From Candidatus Shapirobacteria bacterium (GTDB taxonomy: Bacteria; Patescibacteriota; Microgenomatia; UBA12405), in the NCBI GenBank assembly GCA_018500045.2, contig JAHBAQ020000002.1:1-12963 (forward strand): a stretch of DNA of 12,963 nt, read 5' to 3'. The translations under genes and the position numbers were made by a program. Within the stretch, counting starts at the first letter, position 1. Every line of letters begins with the position of its first letter. Positions 7,586 to 11,984 of this stretch are shown piece by piece. The notes under the pieces were generated by a model. It searched no databases. It saw only the letters and a program-made list of their open reading frames with translations, and had not been told where the DNA came from.

Positions 7586-7855
7586 TTACTTTTTCAATCC
7601 GAGAGATTTGATGATTTCAGAATATCTTTCTGGATTATGAATAGAAAGGTAGCGGAGTAAACGTCGGCGCTTAGCAATTTTGGTTAAAATACCACGTTTA
7701 GCTGGAGAATCGTGTTTGTTTTCGGTTAAATGACCTTGGAGCTTTTCAACTTCTTTGGAGAGAATAGCAATTTGGATTTCTGGAGAACCGGTATCACCCT
7801 TAGCTTGAGCAAATTTGGTAATAATATCTTGTTTTTCTTCTTTGGTTAATGCCAT
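7586..7855 (-). CDS. rpsO: 30S ribosomal protein S15
   Basis: 89 aa, exactly the usual size. The family core is clear: GDTGSPEIQIAILS (residues 20-33), LTENKHDSPAKRGIL (43-57) and RRRLLRYLSIHNPERY (63-78). S15 binds the central domain of 16S rRNA (helices 20-22) early in 30S assembly, and in several bacteria represses its own mRNA by binding a structured leader. The ATG at 7855 is the only sensible start; the upstream in-frame codons are not start codons. It is the first gene of the rpsO-pnp unit, with an extended -10 promoter about 80 nt upstream and a leader that can fold into a two-part hairpin. A further TATAAT lies only 3 nt before the ATG, too close to serve this start. Confidence 0.98.
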   Translation of the reverse strand: MALTKEEKQDIITKFAQAKGDTGSPEIQIAILSKEVEKLQGHLTENKHDSPAKRGILTKIAKRRRLLRYLSIHNPERYSEIIKSLGLKK

Positions 7856-7867
7856 AGAATTATAAGG

Positions 7868-7923
7868 CTAAAATCGGTAGAAATTATAATATTTGGGAAT
7901 AGCAACCCAAAAACCGTTTTTAG
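7868..7923 (-). promoter_or_regulatory. Structured rpsO mRNA leader, candidate S15 autoregulatory element
   Basis: On the minus strand, 7923-7913 pairs with 7878-7868 (10 Watson-Crick pairs and one A-A mismatch). It encloses a second perfect 6-bp hairpin, 7911-7906 with 7897-7892 (TTTGGG/CCCAAA, 8-nt loop). One unpaired base lies on the 5' side of the junction and 13 on the 3' side. The structure ends 12 nt before the rpsO ATG, so it could control ribosome entry. Autoregulation by S15 is known in other bacteria with non-conserved structures; its use here is inferred. The inner repeat could instead be a DNA operator. Confidence 0.5.
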
Positions 7924-7933
7924 TCTAGGAGAG

Positions 7934-7942
7934 ATTATAACA
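7934..7942 (-). promoter_or_regulatory. Extended -10 promoter for rpsO-pnp
   Basis: TGTTATAAT on the minus strand, a perfect extended -10 (TGnTATAAT). The predicted start near 7927 gives a leader of about 72 nt before the rpsO ATG. The -35 region is A+T-rich and poor, as is common for extended -10 promoters. A second TATAAT at 7888-7883, with TTGGGT 16 nt upstream, is an alternative that would cut into the leader hairpin. Confidence 0.55.
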
Positions 7943-7955
7943 CAAATTAATATTA

Positions 7956-7969
7956 ATAATAATTATTAT
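7956..7969. repeat. 14-bp perfect A/T palindrome in the divergent promoter region
   Basis: ATAATAATTATTAT, a perfect dyad directly upstream of the plus-strand -10 (7972-7977) and close to the rpsO -35 region. It could be an operator serving both directions. A palindrome made only of A and T in an A+T-rich spacer may be chance. Confidence 0.3.
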
Positions 7970-7971
7970 CC

Positions 7972-7977
7972 TATAAT
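7972..7977 (+). promoter_or_regulatory. -10 element for the plus-strand gene
   Basis: A perfect TATAAT on the plus strand. Start of transcription is expected near 7984, only about 4-7 nt before the ATG codons at 7988 and 7991, so the mRNA would be nearly leaderless. The -35 region is weak. Confidence 0.4.
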
Positions 7978-7987
7978 CTTGATTATT

Positions 7988-8464
7988 ATGATGATTTTTG
8001 GTATAGTTGCCTGTTTGATGGGAATTATTAAAAATGATTTCTTGATGAACATTGACATTTTTGGTTTGGTTGAATACAGAAGAAGGGGTGTTTTAGTGTC
8101 ATTAACAGAAACTAAAAGAGGGACGAAGACATTGTTTTTGGTAGGAAGTATTGGAGGAGAGAATAGGCGTCTGTTAAACGATGTCCTGTTTTGGTTTGAT
8201 GATCCTTGTGGAGTACTCTTCAACTATAGGGACCTGTCAAATCGCGACAGACCAAAACCCTTAGCAATAAGGGGAGTAATCCTGTTCGGGTCGGCGGCGA
8301 TTAATGACTCCCGACAACCAGATGTGACTCAGAAAGTCACAGATTCTGAGTTGAGGATATTTAAGCGGTTTTGCGACAAGCGGGCAATTCCGTTTATTAT
8401 CATCAACGAATACGGCCGTGGAGGCGCTGATCGGCTGAAAAGCTGGTTAAAGCGATTGCCATAG
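7988..8464 (+). CDS. Hypothetical alpha/beta protein, function not recognised
   Basis: Up to 158 aa from the ATG at 7988. Other starts are the ATGs at 7991, 8018 and 8045, or the GTG at 8096 (122 aa), which has a G-rich GAAGGGGTG stretch about 8 nt upstream. The first 25 residues are hydrophobic and may not be translated. The rest looks like a compact alpha/beta domain: a probable beta-hairpin (GVLVSLTETKRGTKTLFLVG, residues 34-53), GSIGGENRRLL, a strand CGVLFNY, a strand RGVILFGSAA, a helix DSELRIFKRFCDKR, a strand IPFIIINEYGRGG and a final amphipathic helix. No catalytic motif or family is recognised. It is the only plus-strand gene, appears richer in G+C than its neighbours, and has its own -10 and terminator, so it may be an independent or acquired unit. 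A structured non-coding RNA cannot be excluded. Confidence 0.65.
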   Translation: MMIFGIVACLMGIIKNDFLMNIDIFGLVEYRRRGVLVSLTETKRGTKTLFLVGSIGGENRRLLNDVLFWFDDPCGVLFNYRDLSNRDRPKPLAIRGVILFGSAAINDSRQPDVTQKVTDSELRIFKRFCDKRAIPFIIINEYGRGGADRLKSWLKRLP

Positions 8465-8476
8465 TCACCAGACCAA

Positions 8477-8526
8477 AAAAACCCGGTTATGTGATCGCAA
8501 GATCAATCAAACATAACCGGGTTTTT
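8477..8526 (+). terminator. Intrinsic terminator of the plus-strand gene, with nested GCAA hairpin
   Basis: A perfect 16-bp stem (8477-8492 with 8511-8526, core ACCCGGTTATGT) ends in a T-run, 12 nt after the plus-strand stop codon. The 18-nt loop holds a second small hairpin, GATC-GCAA-GATC (8493-8504), with a GNRA tetraloop. The other strand also ends in a T-run, so it could act in both directions as back-up for the minus-strand unit. Confidence 0.85.
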
Positions 8527-8574
8527 AATTGGAAAATATTTTGTTGAAAAGAAAGTGTTTTAAAAAAGTTAACA

Positions 8575-8601
8575 AAAAATCCCCGATTAACGGGGATTTT
8601 T
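8575..8601 (-). terminator. Intrinsic terminator of the nusA-infB-DHH unit
   Basis: An 11-bp stem (8575-8585 with 8591-8601, core ATCCCCG/CGGGGAT) with a 5-nt loop, 19 nt past the stop of the DHH-like gene. A U-run follows on the minus strand. Together with 8477-8526 it separates the convergent transcripts. Confidence 0.85.
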
Positions 8602-8620
8602 AATATTTAGACTAAATTAA

Positions 8621-9406
8621 TTAGGCAGTAGGGATAGAATCAGGATTTGGCTGAGCGAATTGTGGATTTTGAGTATTAGGAATTTGACCATTGGCAATTG
8701 GAGCCTCCATTAAAGGTTGGGTGGCTCGCAAACAAACAGCACCAGCTTCAAAAGTTTCCGGAGAAACATTGATAGAGAAAGATTGAGTAGCAACTCGTAA
8801 GCCGATTAAAAGGTCTTTGGCGGAATCCATATCAAGATTTAACCCAAGCATAGGTAATAAGAAGGTAAAGATTTCAGAATATGGAGCGTCTTGATCGACA
8901 ACTCCAGCTTTAGCCCAAGGACGGATAGTATTACTAGGAGTAATTTGAACCCAATTACCGGAATTGACCATATTAGAATTGGCTCCAAGTAAAGTTTCTT
9001 CGCCAAGAATAAAATTAACGTCAGCTAAGGCTGATTGATTAGCAACTAAAATTTGGTTTTGAGCAACTTTGGGTGAGCCTGGTTTAGTTTGAACGATTAA
9101 GTTCAATTTACCATTGTCTTGGTTATAATTAACGGTTTCGATTTGATCTAAAGGATAATCGAGACTGATAATTAAATCATTTTGATTAAAATTGTCGGTA
9201 AGCAATTCCAAACCAGAAAGTTTAGAGTAATTAGCATCAGGTTTTTGAGGACAGAAAACTTTGGCATCAATATTGTTTTTCTTGAGAGATAAAGCTAAGG
9301 CTAAACCCGAAGAAAGACTATCAATAGTTAGATGAGGGACAACAACCAAGGCAGTTTTAGCACTAGAAATTAAGTTTTTGATCTCAGAGACATTATAATT
9401 TTTCAT
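8621..9406 (-). CDS. Degenerate DHH/NrnA-like phosphoesterase-fold protein
   Basis: 261 aa. The N-terminal half resembles the DHH phosphoesterase domain of NrnA/RecJ-type enzymes: VVVPHLTIDSLSSGLALALS (residues 21-40) aligns with the HxxPDGDAxGS motif, and LIISLDYPLDQIE (78-90) with a later core strand. His25 and Asp29 remain, but the second Asp of the motif is Leu31 and no DHH triplet is found, so metal catalysis is doubtful. Residues 93-107 continue as two beta strands. The last 30 residues are rich in Pro, Asn and Gln and probably disordered. It follows infB by 29 nt, the place where rbfA and nrnA stand in many bacteria, and rbfA is missing here. A weak AGGT lies about 7 nt before the ATG. 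An RNA-related role is inferred from position only. Confidence 0.65.
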   Translation of the reverse strand: MKNYNVSEIKNLISSAKTALVVVPHLTIDSLSSGLALALSLKKNNIDAKVFCPQKPDANYSKLSGLELLTDNFNQNDLIISLDYPLDQIETVNYNQDNGKLNLIVQTKPGSPKVAQNQILVANQSALADVNFILGEETLLGANSNMVNSGNWVQITPSNTIRPWAKAGVVDQDAPYSEIFTFLLPMLGLNLDMDSAKDLLIGLRVATQSFSINVSPETFEAGAVCLRATQPLMEAPIANGQIPNTQNPQFAQPNPDSIPTA

Positions 9407-9435
9407 AATTACCTGCTTTAATTATTTAAAGTTAC

Positions 9436-10842
9436 TTATTTATTATAGGCTATTATAACATCATTTAGTTTAAAGTCAACGTAAGGCTTAAAAGTGATGC
9501 CGCAATCGGTACCTGATTTGATTTTCTCGACGATAGTCTTACCTTGATGAATACCATCAACTTTAGTGTCTTTGATGATTTTACCGTCACGTTTGAGGTG
9601 AATTAAATCCCCTTTGGAGATTTCCCCTTTGGTACATTGCATACCAGCAATACGAACTTTGTCAATTTTGAATTCGGCTTTGATTAGACCTTCGCCAAGA
9701 ATAGTTGCATCAATTGTAGGCTCGGGCATTTTAAGAACTTGAGCTTGAATGTTTTCGATAATTTCGTAAATAAGTTTTGATTGAAAGACTTTGACTTGAC
9801 TGGTTTCGGCTAATTTAAGAATTTGTTTGGGAGTATTGACATTGAAGGCAAATATTTCAGCTTTACCAGTATCAGCCATAAAAACATCATTATCACTGAT
9901 AGCCCCAACACCCTCGGAAAGAATGAAAACATCATCGGAAAAACTATGTTTGAGAGCCTGAAGAGTACCTTCAGTATCAGCTTTGAGAATAATTTTTAGT
10001 TTAGGATTATTTTCATCATATTCATATTTGACCTTACATTCGGTAATAGTTGGCTCGTGTTTTTCGGGAGTAACTGTGCTTCCAACACAAGGAACGAGTT
10101 GCCAACCAAGAATTTCGACTGGAGTACTGGGGCCGGCCGATTTAATATTGTTACCTTTATCGTCAATAATAGCCTTAATTTTGCATAAAATATTGTCGGC
10201 ATAAACAGTATCGCCTAAATTTAAGGTTCCTTTTTGAACAATAAGTGAAGCAACTGGACCACGGGATTTGTCGAGTTTTGATTCGATAATAAAAGCTTCT
10301 AAAGCAGATTCCGGTTCGGATTTTAATTCCATAACTTCAGCGTTGAGTTTGATAATATCCAATAAATTATCAATACCTTGGCCGGTTTTAGCAGAGACTG
10401 GAACAAGAGAGGTTTGACCTCCATATTCTTCCGGAGTAAGACCAACTTCAACTAATTGACCTTTAATTTTTTCAGGAGAAGCACCTTCAAGATCCATTTT
10501 GTTCATAGCGACAATGACAGGGATATCGGATTTTTTAATATATTCGATACATTCTTTGGTTTGAGGCATAATACCTTCGGTGGCAGCAATAACCAAGACA
10601 ATAATGTCAGTAATTTGAGCACCGCGGGAACGCATATCACAAAAAGCGGCGTGACCTGGAGTATCAATAAAAGTAATTCCTTGAACCTGATAAGCACCAA
10701 TATGTTGAGTAATACCACCGGCTTCACGCTTGACGACGTCAGTAGAACGAATTTTATCCAGAAGACTGGTCTTTCCGTGGTCAACATGGCCCATAACGGT
10801 AACAATCGGCGGACGAAAGCCCGTAATCTTATTTTGTGCCAT
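9436..10842 (-). CDS. infB: Translation initiation factor IF-2, minimal form
   Basis: IF-2 is the GTPase that brings initiator tRNA to the 30S subunit and promotes 50S joining. All GTPase motifs are present: GHVDHGKT (18-25), GGITQHIG (42-49), DTPGH (60-64), NKMD (114-117) and SAK (150-152). Domain II (about 175-270), domain III (about 280-365) and the C-terminal beta-barrel (about 375-468) follow. At 468 aa it is much shorter than the E. coli or Bacillus protein: the G domain begins almost at once, and the N-terminal IF2N and linker regions are missing. The gap to nusA is 26 nt, so no lost start is hidden upstream. No Shine-Dalgarno sequence is seen. A hairpin spanning the nusA stop ends 6-7 nt before the ATG. 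Confidence 0.97.
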   Translation of the reverse strand: MAQNKITGFRPPIVTVMGHVDHGKTSLLDKIRSTDVVKREAGGITQHIGAYQVQGITFIDTPGHAAFCDMRSRGAQITDIIVLVIAATEGIMPQTKECIEYIKKSDIPVIVAMNKMDLEGASPEKIKGQLVEVGLTPEEYGGQTSLVPVSAKTGQGIDNLLDIIKLNAEVMELKSEPESALEAFIIESKLDKSRGPVASLIVQKGTLNLGDTVYADNILCKIKAIIDDKGNNIKSAGPSTPVEILGWQLVPCVGSTVTPEKHEPTITECKVKYEYDENNPKLKIILKADTEGTLQALKHSFSDDVFILSEGVGAISDNDVFMADTGKAEIFAFNVNTPKQILKLAETSQVKVFQSKLIYEIIENIQAQVLKMPEPTIDATILGEGLIKAEFKIDKVRIAGMQCTKGEISKGDLIHLKRDGKIIKDTKVDGIHQGKTIVEKIKSGTDCGITFKPYVDFKLNDVIIAYNK

Positions 10843-10848
10843 ATTTGT

Positions 10849-10882
10849 AAAAACCAGGGACTATGAATTTATTCCTGGTTTT
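10849..10882 (-). promoter_or_regulatory. Hairpin with U-run at the nusA-infB junction
   Basis: On the minus strand 10882-10874 (AAAACCAGG) pairs perfectly with 10858-10850 (CCTGGTTTT), with a 15-nt loop containing the nusA TAA. A U-run forms the end of the stem, about 6 nt before the infB ATG. It may be a weak intercistronic terminator or a structure limiting infB translation. With only five G-C pairs and a wide loop, a strong terminator is unlikely. Confidence 0.4.
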
Positions 10883-11858
10883 GGGTTATTTTTATCTCTA
10901 GTCCAACTAGTTGGCCAGCTAGTCTAACGTTTTCACCACCACCACCAATAGCCAAAGCTAATTGATTTTCTGGTACGGAAACGGTAGCTAAACCACGATC
11001 AACAGAGATGACTTTGACATCTTGAGCCGGAGATAAAGCTTGAATAATAAATTGGTTAATATTTTTGGAAAAAGGAATAACATCAACTTTTTCGCTTGAA
11101 GGCAGTTCATTTAAGATAGCTTGAATCCGAGAACCTTTTTGGCCAATACAAGAACCAACCGGATCGACGCCAGCTTGACTGGAAGAAACAGCAACTTTGG
11201 TTCTTTCGCCGGCAGATCTGGCAATTTTTTCAATTACCACAGATTTATTACCAACTTCTGGAACTTCGCGGGCAAAAAGTTGTTTAATGAATTCAGGGTC
11301 TCGGCGAGACAAAACGATTTCACTTTTACCGGTTTCATTGTCTTTATAAATAGATTTAAGCAAAAACCATTTACGAGAACCTAATTGAATAGACTCACCT
11401 TTGATTTGTTCCTCTTTGGGGCAAATTCCTTCGGTTTTACCGACACTGACAACCATTTTGTATGGATCAGAACGTAAAACGATACCCGGAACCAAAGAAT
11501 TAATTTTCTTTTGGAATTCAACTATGACAGTTTCTTTTTCGGCTTCGTGGATTTTTTGATCGATAACTTGCTTAGCAGTTTGGGCGGCAATACGGCCGAA
11601 ACCTGGTGGAGTAACGTCCGTTTTTTTGTCGCCGTCTAGTTGGTAGACTTTGAACGAGCCACTTTCTGGAGCTAATTCTACGGTAAATTCGGCTTCTTCA
11701 GGGACTTCAAAACCGTGTTCTTTTTGGTCACGTTTGTAGGCAGAAATTAAACCAAATTCAATAGAATCTAAAATTGACTGAACATCGATATTTCTTTCAC
11801 CGGCAATTTGAGCCACAGCAGCGGCAAATTCTGTTTTTGGCAGTTTTTTTAAATCCAT
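10869..11858 (-). CDS. nusA: Transcription termination/antitermination factor NusA
   Basis: NusA binds RNA polymerase and nascent RNA to control pausing, termination and antitermination; 329 aa. The N-terminal RNAP-binding domain covers about 1-115 (SILDSIEFGLISAYKRD). The S1 domain follows at about 116-190 (GIVLRSDPYKMVVSVGKTEG, EIVLSRRDPEF). KH1 contains VDPVGSCIGQKGSRIQAI and ALSPAQDV, and KH2 contains LALAIGGGGENVRLAGQL. The protein stops after KH2, with no C-terminal acidic repeats as in E. coli; this is normal for many bacteria. The ATG at 11858 has the only good Shine-Dalgarno sequence in the window, AGGAG at 11868-11864, 5 nt upstream. It opens the nusA-infB-DHH unit. Its leader contains a complete intrinsic terminator, so expression needs read-through. 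Confidence 0.97.
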   Translation of the reverse strand: MDLKKLPKTEFAAAVAQIAGERNIDVQSILDSIEFGLISAYKRDQKEHGFEVPEEAEFTVELAPESGSFKVYQLDGDKKTDVTPPGFGRIAAQTAKQVIDQKIHEAEKETVIVEFQKKINSLVPGIVLRSDPYKMVVSVGKTEGICPKEEQIKGESIQLGSRKWFLLKSIYKDNETGKSEIVLSRRDPEFIKQLFAREVPEVGNKSVVIEKIARSAGERTKVAVSSSQAGVDPVGSCIGQKGSRIQAILNELPSSEKVDVIPFSKNINQFIIQALSPAQDVKVISVDRGLATVSVPENQLALAIGGGGENVRLAGQLVGLEIKITQNQE

Positions 11859-11867
11859 AATTTCTCC

Positions 11868-11923
11868 TTTTTAGTAGATTAAAAAAGGGGCTGAATCAGC
11901 CCCACGCTTTTAACACTACAAAA
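11868..11923 (-). terminator. Intrinsic terminator inside the nusA leader, candidate attenuator
   Basis: Minus-strand stem GGGGCTG-ATT-CAGCCCC (11903-11897 with 11893-11887), followed by six U (11886-11881). Flanking TTAAAA (11913-11908) can pair with the end of the U-run. An outer helix can form between TTTTGTAG (11923-11916) and CTAC-T-AAAA (11877-11869), whose end abuts the Shine-Dalgarno sequence. It would end transcripts of the upstream glycosidase gene. However, only 22 nt lie between the U-run and the nusA ATG, leaving no room for a promoter in between. Confidence 0.75.
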
Positions 11924-11937
11924 TTATTATAGTGGGA

Positions 11938-11946
11938 ATTATACCA
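11938..11946 (-). promoter_or_regulatory. Extended -10 promoter for nusA
   Basis: TGGTATAAT on the minus strand, a perfect TGnTATAAT extended -10. The predicted start near 11931 gives a leader of about 72 nt. A second TATAAT at 11931-11926 is an alternative. The -35 region (TGTATT at 11966-11961, 17-nt spacer) is weak. Confidence 0.55.
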
Positions 11947-11984
11947 GAATTTAAGTAAAAAATACAGAAAATCAGTTGCAAATC

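Noticed and set aside
7859..7864. TATAAT 3 nt before the rpsO ATG as a leaderless promoter
   Set aside because: The spacing would put transcription start inside the first codons. The extended -10 at 7942-7934 is a better candidate.
7856..8620. Known structured RNA (tmRNA, RNase P RNA, SRP RNA, 6S RNA) on the plus strand
   Set aside because: None of the conserved core sequences of these RNAs is recognisable, and a long protein-like frame is present.
10456..10866. Plus-strand open frame of 136 codons
   Set aside because: It is opposite the infB GTPase domain, whose motifs are all intact on the minus strand.
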